A DNA stretch of 34,567 nucleotides from Sphingobium sp. CCH11-B1 (GTDB taxonomy: Bacteria > Pseudomonadota > Alphaproteobacteria > Sphingomonadales > Sphingomonadaceae), in assembly GCF_001556865.1 (NCBI RefSeq), contig NZ_LSJY01000182.1, positions 1 through 34,567 of the forward strand, in the 5' to 3' direction. The notes under the pieces were generated by a model. The model did not search any database, had not been told where the DNA came from, and saw only the letters and a program-made list of their open reading frames with translations. Numbering within the stretch: the stretch's first letter is position 1; every line of letters begins with the position of its first letter. Both the position numbers and the translations under genes were made by a program. Below, one piece after another: positions 1-8,913 of this stretch.

Positions 1-1
1 C

Positions 2-202
2 GCCCGCCGGCACGGCCTATCGACCAAGGTCAACAACTGGCTCCATCCCCTACACGATGCGTCGGTAGGGGGACTGGCGACACGGCTTCTCGCCTTTGTC
101 GTCGGCCTCCTTCCCGCACTCCTCTTCGTCACCGGACTGCTGCGCTGGACCCAGCGCAATCGCCGCCGGCCGCACCTCCTCTCTTTGAAAGATCCTGTCT
201 GA
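2..202 (+). CDS. PepSY-associated membrane protein, C-terminal fragment
   Basis: Only the last 66 codons are inside the window, so the start is not visible. The visible part has a hydrophobic helix around fragment residues 26-47 (AFVVGLLPALLFVTGLL), followed by a basic tail (RWTQRNRRR). This is the usual end of PepSY-associated TM proteins found beside siderophore receptors. Members of that group are inner-membrane proteins linked to iron uptake and sometimes to ferric-siderophore reduction. The stop codon TGA shares one base with the ATG of the following receptor (TGATG), so the two genes are probably translationally coupled and co-transcribed. The family call rests on the helix, the tail and the neighbour, and is moderately secure. 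Confidence 0.6.
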   Translation, partial: ARRHGLSTKVNNWLHPLHDASVGGLATRLLAFVVGLLPALLFVTGLLRWTQRNRRRPHLLSLKDPV

Positions 203-2382
203 TGCGCACATCCCTTCTCGCCCTCGCCGCCACCCTCGCCGCCCCGTCCGCCTTCGCCGCCGAAGCCAGCCGGTCGATCATCGTCACCGGCCAGCGTGAT
301 GCGCCCCCGCTCGACCGGGTCAGCGACACAGGCAGCCGGCTGGGCCTCACGGTGTTGGAAACGCCGGCAACCGTCGAAACTCTGACGCAGGCCGATCTTC
401 AGTTCCGCGGCCTTCGCACCGCGCGTGAAGCCTTTGCCGACGTGCCCGGCGCGATTTCCGGTAACGTCCCCGGCAATCCCGCCGCCGTCATGATGCGCGG
501 TTTTTCCGGCAATACGGTGTCCATCCTTCAGGACGGGGTGCGGATATCGACATCCACCGTTGTCCAGCGCGACACCAATGTCTGGCATTTCGATCGGATA
601 GAGGTGATCAAGGGACCGGCCTCCGTTCTGTTCGGCGAAGGTGCGCTGGGCGGCGTCATCAACAAGGTGACGCGCAAGCCGCAGTTCGACGGCAACCATA
701 TGGACGGGCTGCTCAGCTTCGGCAGCTTCGACACGCTGACGGCGGCGGGCGGCGTCAATTACCAGCTATCGGACCGGGTCGCGCTGCGCGCCGACGCCAG
801 CATCATGCGCAGCGACAGCCTCTATGACGTGGACGATAACCGCACCCGATCGTCGGGCCTGACCGCCAGCCTGCTGCTGCGCCCCACGGCCGACCTTTCG
901 GTCCTGATCGCAGTCGACCATTATGATGACCTATATGACGGCAGCTATCAGGGCGCGCCGCTGATCCCCGCCGCCTTCGCCCGCGACGCCAGCCGCGCGG
1001 TTCGCAGCGGCAACGGCCTGGTGCTCGACCGCGCGCTGCGAAATCGCAACTATAATCCGGCGGGTGCCTATTCAGGTGCCAATGATACGACGCTGCGGTC
1101 GCGGATCGACTGGAAAATCGGCGGGGGCTGGTCACTGGGGACGGACCTTACATGGTACACCGCCGACCGGGCCTTCGTGCTGAGCGACACGCAGAGCTTC
1201 GCTGCACCGACCGCCGCTTTCCCGAACGGGCGGTTCCTGCGTACGCTTCAGCGCTTCTACCACGACCATCGTTTCTGGAATGTGCGCAGCGCGCTTTCCC
1301 ATGACGGGCAGGTCGGATCGATGCGCAACCGCTTCTCAGTCGGCGCGGAATATAATCACACGGATTTCGCCAGCCTGCGCCAGTCCGCCCCGAATAGCGC
1401 AGTCGCGCCGGTCGACCCTTATGTACCGACGGTAGGCACATTCCCGACTGCTGACCGTGTCTATACCACCGGGAACATCAATTTCGATTCCCGCCTCAAG
1501 ACGACGTCGGTCTTTGCCGAGGATGCGCTGAACCTTACGCCGCGATGGCTGCTGGTCGCCGGGGCGCGCTATGACGCCATCGCCCTCGACCGGGCGGTCA
1601 CCAATTTCAACGTCACCCCCAACAGCGTGCAGCGCGCCAGCCCGCGCTATCATCCCTTCTCCTGGCGAGCGGGCGCGACTTATGCGCTGACGCCGGGGCT
1701 GACCCTTTATGCGCAATATACGACGGCGGCGGTGCCGGTGTCGTCGATGCTGCTGCAATCGATCGTCAACACCGCCTTCCGCCTGACCAAGGGGCGCAGC
1801 TATGAGGCGGGCTTCAAATTCACGACGCTGGGTCAGCGGCTGACGCTCACCGGTGCGGCCTATCGCATCGCGCAGAAGGACATATTGACCCGCAATCCGA
1901 TCGATCCGTCGCTGACGGTGCAGGGCGGACGGCAGTCGTCGCGGGGCGTGGAACTCACGCTTGACGCCACCCCGACCGACGCGCTGTCGCTGGGCGGCAG
2001 CATCGGATACACCGACGCCCGTTATGACGAGCTGATCGAGGCGGGCAATATCGACCGATCCGGCAACCGGCCGATCAATACGCCTAAGGCAACGGCGAAC
2101 AGCCATGTCGCCTATCGGCTGCCCGCCGTGCCGGTGACGCTGAGCGCCTTCGCCCGCCATGTTTCCGGCTTCTTCACCGATACGGCCAACAGCATCCGGG
2201 TGCGCGGCCGCACCACCTTCGACGCCGCGATTGCCTGGCAGGTCACGCCGCAAGCATCGCTTACGCTGCGCGGCCGCAACCTTACCGACGCCTTTTACGG
2301 AGAATATTCAGGCTATCCGACCACCAACATCTATGTCGGCGCGCCGCGCAGCGTTGAGCTGGCGCTCGCCACCCATTTCTGA
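202..2382 (+). CDS. TonB-dependent siderophore receptor
   Basis: A 726-residue outer-membrane receptor for a ferric siderophore. The signal peptide (MRTSLLALAATLAAPSAFA, cleaved before AEA) is followed by a TonB-box-like stretch (SIIVTGQR). The plug domain covers roughly residues 45-155 and has the characteristic features VMMRGF, ILQDGVR and IEVIKGPASVLFG. A long beta-barrel follows, with alternating Tyr/Arg/Asp strands, and ends in Thr-His-Phe. A terminal Phe is the usual recognition signal for BAM-mediated insertion. Length and plug motifs fit the FhuA/FhuE/FoxA-like class. The start ATG overlaps the stop of the PepSY-type gene, which fits a joint iron-uptake operon. The siderophore itself cannot be told from the sequence. 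I saw no obvious Fur box inside the window, as the operon promoter lies upstream. Confidence 0.92.
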   Translation: MRTSLLALAATLAAPSAFAAEASRSIIVTGQRDAPPLDRVSDTGSRLGLTVLETPATVETLTQADLQFRGLRTAREAFADVPGAISGNVPGNPAAVMMRGFSGNTVSILQDGVRISTSTVVQRDTNVWHFDRIEVIKGPASVLFGEGALGGVINKVTRKPQFDGNHMDGLLSFGSFDTLTAAGGVNYQLSDRVALRADASIMRSDSLYDVDDNRTRSSGLTASLLLRPTADLSVLIAVDHYDDLYDGSYQGAPLIPAAFARDASRAVRSGNGLVLDRALRNRNYNPAGAYSGANDTTLRSRIDWKIGGGWSLGTDLTWYTADRAFVLSDTQSFAAPTAAFPNGRFLRTLQRFYHDHRFWNVRSALSHDGQVGSMRNRFSVGAEYNHTDFASLRQSAPNSAVAPVDPYVPTVGTFPTADRVYTTGNINFDSRLKTTSVFAEDALNLTPRWLLVAGARYDAIALDRAVTNFNVTPNSVQRASPRYHPFSWRAGATYALTPGLTLYAQYTTAAVPVSSMLLQSIVNTAFRLTKGRSYEAGFKFTTLGQRLTLTGAAYRIAQKDILTRNPIDPSLTVQGGRQSSRGVELTLDATPTDALSLGGSIGYTDARYDELIEAGNIDRSGNRPINTPKATANSHVAYRLPAVPVTLSAFARHVSGFFTDTANSIRVRGRTTFDAAIAWQVTPQASLTLRGRNLTDAFYGEYSGYPTTNIYVGAPRSVELALATHF

Positions 2383-2387
2383 CCGGA

Positions 2388-2507
2388 TCAACCGTGCATG
2401 CCGGTCCACAGGAAGACGAGCATTGCCCCCGCGATGAAGGAGAACATCAGATAGAGTGCAAGGCGGGGGACCGCCTTTCGGGCCGGATTGTGGTTCTGGC
2501 GGGGCAT
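2388..2507 (-). CDS. 39-residue single-helix membrane protein
   Basis: A short leftward ORF with a basic N-terminus (MPRQNHNPARKAVPR), then one hydrophobic helix at residues 16-34, ending WTGMHG. A good ribosome binding site (AAGGAAA) sits a few bases before the ATG, and the codon use matches its neighbours. It lies 91 nt after the stop of the dipeptidase gene on the same strand and nearly touches the convergent receptor gene, so it may be the last cistron of the receptor-dipeptidase operon. The small inner-membrane protein is predicted from the helix alone. I do not recognise a family and propose no function. Confidence 0.55.
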   Translation of the reverse strand: MPRQNHNPARKAVPRLALYLMFSFIAGAMLVFLWTGMHG

Positions 2508-2565
2508 GATTTTCCTTTGCGTTGAGGATTTTGGCTCTCCAACGCATCGGACCCCCGCCAGTGTC

Positions 2566-2580
2566 CGCGAAATGTTCGCG
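2566..2580. other. small hairpin between dipeptidase and 39-aa gene
   Basis: A perfect 6-bp inverted repeat (CGCGAA / TTCGCG) with a 3-nt loop lies 19 nt downstream of the dipeptidase stop. It has no T-run on either side, so it is not a classical intrinsic terminator. It could slow 3' decay or attenuate readthrough into the 39-residue gene. Confidence 0.3.
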
Positions 2581-2598
2581 CAGAGCGCGCGCCGTCCA

Positions 2599-3846
2599 TC
2601 AGGACGCCGGCGCGCCCTTGGCTTCCCGCCCTGCTTCGGCTGCGGCCAGCACGCGCAGCACATTGCCGGACCAGATTTTCTGAACGTCCGCTTCGCTGTA
2701 GCCGGCCTTGAGCAGAGCAGCGGTGATCTTGGGCAAGTCGACCACATCCTCCATGCCAACGACGCCCCCGCCGCCGTCCCAGTCCGCGCCGATGCCGACA
2801 TGGTCCGGCCCCACTACCTTCAGCGCATGGAGCATATGCGCCATGAAATCGTCGAAAGTCGCACGGTCGGTGTCAGGATAAAGCCGGTCGATCTCCTGCC
2901 GCTTGGCCAGCAACGCGGCGCGGGCTTGGGCGGACATCTTCGCATCCTCGCGCATTTGCCCCATGAGCGCCTGCATCGCCTTCTGCCGCTCCGGGTTCGG
3001 CTTCGACGCCTTGAGATAGCCGCCATAGGCGTTCATCTGGATGACGCCGCCCTTGGCCGCCAGCGCCTTCAGATGATCGTCGTCGATATTGCGGGGATGG
3101 TCGTAGATCGCCTTGCAACCCGAATGGGTCAGCAGGACGGGCGTGGTGGACAGCGCCAGCAGATCGTCCAGCACCTGATCGCTGCTATGCGACGCGTCCG
3201 GCACGATGCCCAGCCGGTTCATCTCCTTCAGCAATTCCTTGCCCAGCGGCGACAGCCCGCCGTAGCGCGGCTTCTTGGACGGGTCGGTGGAACTGTCCGC
3301 GAATTGGTTGTGCGCGAAATGGGCGAAGCCGGTGACGCGCACGCCCATGTCGTAGAAGGTCTTGAGCAGCGACACGTCCTCTCCCAGCGGATAGGCGTTC
3401 TCGATCGACATATAGACGATCCGCTTGCCCGCCGCCGCGATGGGCGCGGCGTCCTTCGCCTCCGTCGCGAGGGCGAAATTCTCGGGATCCGCCGCCACCA
3501 TCGACCGGATCGACATGCCGCGCAGCAACGCAAAGTTGCGCGACTTGCGGAATCCCTCGATCGTCAACGGCCCCTGCGGCGTATAGATGGCCCAGAAACC
3601 GCCATCCAGGCCGCCCTTCTTCATGCGCGGCAGATCGACCTGCGTATAATCGCTGTGGACGCCATGCTCCTCCTCGATCGACCAGCCGGGCAGGTCGAGG
3701 GAGGCAGGTGTGTCGAGATGGCTGTCGAGCGTCACCAGTCGCTGGTGGAGCTGATAGTCCTTCTTCGATACCGCAGGCCCCTGCGCTTGCGCGGTGATGG
3801 GAAATAGCGCGGCCAATGCCGCGCTCACCATGAATTTGCCCCGCAT
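2599..3846 (-). CDS. membrane dipeptidase (peptidase M19), secreted
   Basis: A 415-residue zinc dipeptidase of the renal/membrane dipeptidase family, which hydrolyses dipeptides. A signal peptide (about residues 1-22, ending ITAQA) predicts a periplasmic location. Zinc-site features are visible in family order: DSHLDTP (His43, Asp45) near the N-terminus, the bridging-Glu region SIENAYPLG, GIVPDASHSS, LLTHSGCKAIYDHPRN and GIGADWDGGGG. The start is the ATG at 3846, not the upstream TTG. That ATG shares one base with the stop of the upstream receptor (TGATG), so translation is coupled. Pairing with a TonB-dependent receptor suggests uptake and breakdown of a peptide-like compound, but the substrate is unknown. 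Confidence 0.9.
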   Translation of the reverse strand: MRGKFMVSAALAALFPITAQAQGPAVSKKDYQLHQRLVTLDSHLDTPASLDLPGWSIEEEHGVHSDYTQVDLPRMKKGGLDGGFWAIYTPQGPLTIEGFRKSRNFALLRGMSIRSMVAADPENFALATEAKDAAPIAAAGKRIVYMSIENAYPLGEDVSLLKTFYDMGVRVTGFAHFAHNQFADSSTDPSKKPRYGGLSPLGKELLKEMNRLGIVPDASHSSDQVLDDLLALSTTPVLLTHSGCKAIYDHPRNIDDDHLKALAAKGGVIQMNAYGGYLKASKPNPERQKAMQALMGQMREDAKMSAQARAALLAKRQEIDRLYPDTDRATFDDFMAHMLHALKVVGPDHVGIGADWDGGGGVVGMEDVVDLPKITAALLKAGYSEADVQKIWSGNVLRVLAAAEAGREAKGAPAS

Positions 3847-6266
3847 CAAATCTCGCCCGTGATCGTGAACTGGAAGGTGCGCGGCGACAGCGGTCGGAAG
3901 GAGCCGTCGCCCTGCACCGATGAAGAAATGTAAGACAAAGTATCCTTGTCAAACAGATTGTCGACGTTGAACCGCGCCTTGACGCTCTTGACCGGGCCGA
4001 AGCTCCAGCCGTCGCCGATATCGACATAGGCGCTGAACACGGTAAAGCCGGGAACGCTGGACCCTGGCGTGTTGGTGAAGGTGGACCAGCGCTTCGACGT
4101 ATATTTACCCGAAATATTGGCCACCAGCCAACTGGCCGGTTCCACCGTCACGCCGCCGCTGACGATCCACTTCGCGCTATCGGGGATATATTTGTCCGCG
4201 ATCGGGATCGGCGTCGCAGCCGGGATGTCATCCTTGAACTTGGCATTATTATAGGTGACGTTGAGGTTGCCGTAGGCGAGGCCGTTCAGAAAGGACGGCT
4301 TGTAGGTGCCGGCGAACTCGACACCATAGGAACGAACCCGACCGACATTCTGGAAAAAGGTTTCGGTCGCCGAACCTCCGCCTTGCAGGAATGTCGTGAT
4401 GGACTGGATGCGGTTCTTGAACTTGGTGTAGAAGCCCGCGAGCGACGCATAGACCTGACCCTGGTTGGTGCGGATGCCCAGTTCCATGTTGGTGGAGCGT
4501 TCGGGATCGGGCTGCGGTACCAGCGCGCCCCCGGGGCGGATCACCGAATAGATGTCGTCCATCCCCTTGGGCAGGGCCATATTCTCCGCATAGGAAGCGA
4601 ACACCTGCGTGCGGCCGTCGATCTTGTATAGCAGGCCCGCCATGGGCAGGAAGAAATCGCGATATTGCGCCCGGTTCGACTTCGGCCCCCAGCCGGCAAT
4701 GCCCCTTGTATTGAGTCCTGTGCCGGTCGTGCGGTAATAATCGTCAAAATCCCGATAGCCACGATAGCTATAGTCCAGCAGCAGCCCTTTAAAGCCGAGA
4801 TCGATCACAAGCCGCTCGTCCGCCAGCTTCAGGGTATCCTTCAGAAAGACCTGAAGCGTGTCGCGCTTCGACCGGTAGTCGCGGCGCAGATACACCAGTT
4901 CATCGAGATTGGGCTGGCCGGCGGGTGAACCGTCGACAGTGTTGTAGCGCGCCTGGGTGCGATGATATTTGTCCACCTCAGCCCAGAGCCCGGCTTCGAT
5001 GGCGTTGCTTCCCATTTCCCAGTGCAGCTTGTTGGTGATACCGTAGCGATCGCCACCTACGCCCGACAAACCATATTGCACGCCCTTTGGCGCGAAAACC
5101 GGCAGGCCCGCGTCAGCCTGGTAGAGATAGCGCAGATAGCTGTTCAAAAGGGCGCCCGTGGTTCCGCGGACAGTGCTGCCATAAGCGTCGGGCGACACCC
5201 CGTAACCGTCCTTGTCCTCCCAGTAGAGGGTCGATTCCGCCCATACGCCTTCGGCGATTCCCGCGTGGAAGGTTGCGCCGTAGAGCTTGTCCTTCCGCAC
5301 GTTGATGGCGAGATTATAGACAGCCGTATAAGCGCTGTTGGAATAATAGATCCCCGGTGCCAGAGGGTTGGGAGCGAAGCCCGGTGTGGTGTTCGGCACA
5401 TTCTCGATATAAGCGAAGTCGCGTCCGCATTGGCCCAGCGCATTGCGCGCAGCGCAATTATATTGGGCGCGGCTGATCGTTGGCGAGTCATAGTCGAAGA
5501 AGTCGTTCGACACGAACTTGAAGCGCGCCCAGCTGTCGCCGCCCAGGTCAGCGTGGATCTGCCCTTCCCAATGCTCGCGGTCGACCGAGCCGGGCCCGCG
5601 CCACAGATCGCTGTCCAGCTTGGTGCGGCTGACATAGGCGCGGAACGGCCCGACTTGCCCGGTGCTGGCGCGGATGAAGGTGCGCTTCATGTTGAAGTCG
5701 CCAAAGCTCTGCGACACGAACAGGCCCATCTCCTCCTGCGGGGCGATACTATTATATTGGACGATCGGGCCGAGGGTCGAATAGCTGGGGAGCGACACGT
5801 CGCCCGCGCCGATCGCGGCCTCCACCACGCCCAGATTTTCATTGTCGACATAGCGGAACACGGGGCTGCCGCCGAAAGCGTCGCTGCGGCCGGTGGGGAT
5901 GCCGTCCACGACGAAGCCGATCTGGTCGAGGTTGAAGGCGCGGGTCTGAACCGAGTTGCCGAACTCGTATAGGCCAAGCGCGCCGTCGGTCTGGACGTTG
6001 AAGCCGGGCAATTGCTCGAGCATCTTGAGGCCCGAAATGCCGGACGGGGCGGAGAGGAGCGCTTCGCGCGTCACGGCGACCACGTTGCTCACCTTGTCCT
6101 CGCCGATGGCTTCGGAGGATTGCGAGATGCGGCGGCCGGTGACCGTGATCAGGTCTTCTTCCCCCGCGACCGGCTCCTGCGCCTGCGCGGCGCCGAGGGC
6201 GCTGGCGGCGCAGGCCGCGAGCAGAGCGACGCGTGGTGATAGGTGCAGGATAGATATGATCGGCAT
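3846..6266 (-). CDS. TonB-dependent receptor, probable peptide or amino-acid conjugate uptake
   Basis: An 806-residue outer-membrane receptor. The chosen ATG has an AGGGAG ribosome site six bases upstream. Starting there gives a clean signal peptide ending AAQAQ, whereas the longer reading begins at TTG. A TonB-box-like EDLITVTGRR follows. The plug domain (about residues 45-165) contains LEQLPGFNVQTDG, VQTRAF and IGFVVDGIPTGR, then a long barrel. The C-terminus is Thr-Gly-Glu-Ile rather than a terminal aromatic, which is slightly unusual for BAM substrates. It heads a two- or three-gene operon with the overlapping M19 dipeptidase. Barrel and plug assignment is secure; the transported substrate is inferred only from the partner gene. 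Confidence 0.9.
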   Translation of the reverse strand: MPIISILHLSPRVALLAACAASALGAAQAQEPVAGEEDLITVTGRRISQSSEAIGEDKVSNVVAVTREALLSAPSGISGLKMLEQLPGFNVQTDGALGLYEFGNSVQTRAFNLDQIGFVVDGIPTGRSDAFGGSPVFRYVDNENLGVVEAAIGAGDVSLPSYSTLGPIVQYNSIAPQEEMGLFVSQSFGDFNMKRTFIRASTGQVGPFRAYVSRTKLDSDLWRGPGSVDREHWEGQIHADLGGDSWARFKFVSNDFFDYDSPTISRAQYNCAARNALGQCGRDFAYIENVPNTTPGFAPNPLAPGIYYSNSAYTAVYNLAINVRKDKLYGATFHAGIAEGVWAESTLYWEDKDGYGVSPDAYGSTVRGTTGALLNSYLRYLYQADAGLPVFAPKGVQYGLSGVGGDRYGITNKLHWEMGSNAIEAGLWAEVDKYHRTQARYNTVDGSPAGQPNLDELVYLRRDYRSKRDTLQVFLKDTLKLADERLVIDLGFKGLLLDYSYRGYRDFDDYYRTTGTGLNTRGIAGWGPKSNRAQYRDFFLPMAGLLYKIDGRTQVFASYAENMALPKGMDDIYSVIRPGGALVPQPDPERSTNMELGIRTNQGQVYASLAGFYTKFKNRIQSITTFLQGGGSATETFFQNVGRVRSYGVEFAGTYKPSFLNGLAYGNLNVTYNNAKFKDDIPAATPIPIADKYIPDSAKWIVSGGVTVEPASWLVANISGKYTSKRWSTFTNTPGSSVPGFTVFSAYVDIGDGWSFGPVKSVKARFNVDNLFDKDTLSYISSSVQGDGSFRPLSPRTFQFTITGEI

Positions 6267-6344
6267 GGAAGGCTCCCTGTTGCACAAAGAGCCTTTCAGG
6301 CAGCGCGAACGCGCTTCATCCTGCCCCGGCGATCCCGCCGCTAC

Positions 6345-6389
6345 GGCGGCCGCTCATTATAGTTTCCTTATGAAACGAGAGCGGCCGCC
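6345..6389. promoter_or_regulatory. nested hairpin in the leader/intergenic region upstream of the receptor
   Basis: Outer arms GGCGGCCGCTC (6345-6355) and GAGCGGCCGCC (6379-6389) are perfect 11-bp complements. Inside lies a second perfect 5-bp stem GTTTC/GAAAC (6362-6366 and 6372-6376) around CTTAT. It sits in the 187-bp gap between the end of the enoyl-CoA hydratase gene and the receptor start, both leftward. No T-run follows on the minus strand. It could terminate or protect the upstream transcript, or form part of the receptor leader. I saw nothing else definable in this gap. Confidence 0.4.
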
Positions 6390-6453
6390 AAATCCGCCAC
6401 CGCCAGGCAGAAATTCTCGACCGGCAGCGGATGAAATCATTTGGGCGTTGCGA

Positions 6454-7233
6454 TCAGCGCCCCTTCCAGACCCCGGCGCGCTTTTCCACGAAGGCGGCCA
6501 TGCCTTCCTTCCGATCCTCCGTCGCCGTCAGTATCTGGAACAAGCGGCGTTCGGTGAGGATGCCCTGCGAAAGGCCTGTTTCGAACGCGATGTTGACCAT
6601 TTCCTTGTTCACCATCGCGGCCATTGGCGGCAACGCGGCGATGGTCGCCGCCGTCTTCATGGCTTCGTCCAGCAATTCCGCAGCGGGCACGATGCGGCTG
6701 ACCAGCCCGCCGCGTTCCGCTTCGGCCGCATCCATCATGCGGCCGGTCAGGCACATTTCCATCGCCTTCGCCTTGCCCACCGCGCGGGTCAGCCTTTGCG
6801 ATCCGCCCATGCCGGGTGCGACGCCCAGCTTGATTTCGGGCTGGCCGAATTTTGCCGTGTCGGCGGCGATGATGAAGTCCGCCATCATCGCCAGTTCACA
6901 CCCGCCGCCCAGCGCAAAGCCCTGCACCGCTGCGATCCACGGCTTGCGCGTGGCAACGACGCTGGTCTGCCAGCCTGAGAAGAAATCCTGCAGGAAGAAA
7001 TCGGCCGCGTCCTTTTCGACCATCTCCTTGATGTCCGCACCAGCCGCGAACGCCTTTTCACCGCTGCCAGTGAGCACGGCGCAGCGCTGGCCGGGATCGG
7101 CATCGAAGGCAGCAAAAGCGGCGCTGAGATCGGCCAGCACGTTGCTGTTGAGCGCATTGAGCGCCTGCGGCCGGTTCAGCGTAATGAGCGTCACCGCCTC
7201 GCGCTGTTCCACCAGGATCGTTTCATAGGTCAT
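6454..7233 (-). CDS. enoyl-CoA hydratase (crotonase family)
   Basis: A 259-residue hydratase adding water to trans-2-enoyl-CoA in fatty-acid or related acyl-CoA degradation. It is the standard length for a stand-alone crotonase. Visible family features are [11 protein letters not shown] near the N-terminus, the oxyanion-hole loop [11 protein letters not shown], the first catalytic-Glu region [13 protein letters not shown], and the second [20 protein letters not shown]. The C-terminal segment [17 protein letters not shown] is typical of short-chain enoyl-CoA hydratases (FadB1/PaaF-like). AAGGGAAG precedes the ATG. It follows the folE/pteridine-reductase pair on the same strand after an 84-nt gap, so co-transcription is possible but not shown. 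Confidence 0.92.
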   Translation of the reverse strand: MTYETILVEQREAVTLITLNRPQALNALNSNVLADLSAAFAAFDADPGQRCAVLTGSGEKAFAAGADIKEMVEKDAADFFLQDFFSGWQTSVVATRKPWIAAVQGFALGGGCELAMMADFIIAADTAKFGQPEIKLGVAPGMGGSQRLTRAVGKAKAMEMCLTGRMMDAAEAERGGLVSRIVPAAELLDEAMKTAATIAALPPMAAMVNKEMVNIAFETGLSQGILTERRLFQILTATEDRKEGMAAFVEKRAGVWKGR

Positions 7234-7317
7234 TGCCGTCTTCCCTTGTTCTTTGGGCGGACCTTATGGGCTAAGGCGTCCATCCGCCAGTCTTGCGCCA
7301 AGGCAAAAATGCAGTGC

Positions 7318-8157
7318 TTACCGGCACAAATGCACGAAATCCCGGTCATAGCTTTTGAGATGCGCGCCGCCATCGACATAGAGCGTCTGGCCAGTGGTCG
7401 CGGTCGCTTCCGTCAGATACAGCACGGCCTGCGCGATCTGGTCCGCCTGGGGCAGCCGTTCGAGCGGCATCAGGTCCGCCAGCCTTTCCATCTGCGCCGG
7501 GTCGTAATCCGCCGTGGCGATGGTAAGGCCCGGTGCGACGGCATTGACGCGGACGCGCGGCGCAAGGCTGTGCGCGGCGGTGCGGGTAAGGCCAGCGAGC
7601 GCTACCTTCGAAAGGGTGTAGGCCAACTGGTCCGCATGGGGATGGTCGATCCGCTGATCGAGGATATTGATGATGCAGCGATCGCCGACGCCAGCCGGGA
7701 TGGTCGCGAACGCCTTGGTCAGCATCGCCGGCGCGGCGCAGTTCACGGCGTAATGGCGCATCAGGTCGTCGGCGCTCACTGTTTCCATCCTGTCCTGGCC
7801 GAAAATCGCGGCGCTGTTGACGAGGATGTCGGGCGGCCGTCCGAACCGTTCAGCGACCCTCGCTACCAATTCCTCCGCGCCTTCCGGATCAGCGAAATCG
7901 ACGACGAACCCCTCCCACTCCGTCGCCTCCTCTTCGAAGGTCAGCGCCAGATGGGAATCGAGCCTTGTGTCGTGACTACCGTGGATAGCAAGCGAATGGC
8001 CCGCCCGCGCCAGCGCGCCGGCGATTACCCCGCCCAGCCGACGGTGGCCACCGGTGACGAGCGCCAGCCGTTTGGGCGCCAGTGGCGCGCCCACCGGCTC
8101 GACCGCTGTCCGCACCTTGCCCAGTGGGCGGTAGGGTGGTTCCTGCGCCTCGCTCAT
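7318..8157 (-). CDS. SDR oxidoreductase resembling FolM/pteridine reductase
   Basis: A 279-residue short-chain dehydrogenase. The NADPH-binding loop reads TGGHRRLG (residues 35-42), which fits the TGxxxRxG pattern of pteridine reductases rather than the usual TGxxxGxG. ILVNSAAIF, the catalytic YTLSK (Tyr180, Lys184) and a C-terminal VDGGAHLK follow. The segment NILDQRI before the catalytic Tyr and the GGAHLK ending resemble E. coli FolM (dihydromonapterin reductase) as I remember it. The ATG overlaps the folE stop by 4 nt (ATGA), tying it to pterin synthesis. It probably reduces a dihydropterin to the tetrahydro form. The first 26 residues extend beyond the SDR core. Pteridine specificity is inferred from the motif and the context. 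Confidence 0.72.
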   Translation of the reverse strand: MSEAQEPPYRPLGKVRTAVEPVGAPLAPKRLALVTGGHRRLGGVIAGALARAGHSLAIHGSHDTRLDSHLALTFEEEATEWEGFVVDFADPEGAEELVARVAERFGRPPDILVNSAAIFGQDRMETVSADDLMRHYAVNCAAPAMLTKAFATIPAGVGDRCIINILDQRIDHPHADQLAYTLSKVALAGLTRTAAHSLAPRVRVNAVAPGLTIATADYDPAQMERLADLMPLERLPQADQIAQAVLYLTEATATTGQTLYVDGGAHLKSYDRDFVHLCR

Positions 8158-8759
8158 GAAGCGATGAGCTTCAGCACTTCCTCCCGCGATTTTTCGTCGT
8201 CGCGGAATATGCCGAGCATGCGGCTGGTCTTCATGATCACGTTCGGCGTGCGAACGCCGCGCCCGGTCATGCAGCCATGCGTCGCCTCGATAACCACGGC
8301 CACGCCTTGAGGCTTCAGATGTTCCCATATGCAGTTGGCGACTTCGGACGTCAGTCGTTCCTGCACCTGAAGCCGATTAGCGAAGGCATGGAGCACCCGC
8401 GCCAGCTTCGATATGCCAACCACAAATTCGCCGGGCAGATAGGCGATATGCGCCTTGCCCACGATTGGCGCCATATGATGTTCGCAATGCGACTGGAACG
8501 GGATGTCCTTCAGCAGCACGACGTCATCATAACCGCCTACTTCATGAAAAATGCGGGACAGATGATAGGCCGGATCGTCGTCATAGCCGCGGCAATATTC
8601 GCGCCACGCGCGCGCCACGCGTTCGGGCGTCTCGACCAGCCCCTCGCGGCTCGGCTGGTCGCCCGCCCAGCGAATGAGCGTGCGGATAGCATCGCTGACT
8701 TCGGCCGGAACCGGCTCCTTACCCTCTCCAACGGTTTCCGCATCGATGTCATGTGCCAT
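8154..8759 (-). CDS. folE: GTP cyclohydrolase I
   Basis: A 201-residue enzyme making 7,8-dihydroneopterin triphosphate from GTP, the first step to folate and other pterins. Family signatures are present: DQPSREGLVETPERVARAW, the zinc and substrate motif SHCEHHMAPIVGKAHIAYLP (Cys92, His94, His95), QVQERLT, and HGCMTGRGV (His161, Cys163). The start at 8759 is preceded by GGAAGGAGG nine bases away. The longer in-frame reading back to 8897 lacks this support and runs into the divergent promoter region, so I reject it. The stop overlaps the next gene by 4 nt, forming a pterin operon. Confidence 0.96.
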   Translation of the reverse strand: MAHDIDAETVGEGKEPVPAEVSDAIRTLIRWAGDQPSREGLVETPERVARAWREYCRGYDDDPAYHLSRIFHEVGGYDDVVLLKDIPFQSHCEHHMAPIVGKAHIAYLPGEFVVGISKLARVLHAFANRLQVQERLTSEVANCIWEHLKPQGVAVVIEATHGCMTGRGVRTPNVIMKTSRMLGIFRDDEKSREEVLKLIAS

Positions 8760-8913
8760 GGGCTGGCGCCTCCTTCCAACTTTGGGCCGCATATGGCGGG
8801 TCGGCCCGGCAATGACCAGCGGCTTTTCAGTCCGCTGGACAGGAGGATCAGGCGGTGGCACATCGATTCTCTTACCGGACCGACGAAATCGATGCATCCC
8901 CTGCCTTCACGCC
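8760..8913. promoter_or_regulatory. divergent intergenic region, folE / nucleotidyltransferase
   Basis: A 154-bp gap between two divergent starts must hold promoters for both directions. The only element I can place with confidence is the folE ribosome site next to 8760. No clear -35/-10 pair or palindrome stood out. Confidence 0.3.

Noticed and set aside
1336..2253. Long antisense ORF (305 codons) on the minus strand
   Set aside because: Arg/Gly/His-rich shadow of the siderophore-receptor gene caused by high GC; no ribosome site or family pattern.
2488..3807. 439-codon plus-strand ORF opposite the dipeptidase
   Set aside because: Composition typical of an antisense frame of a GC-rich gene; the opposite strand has clear M19 motifs.
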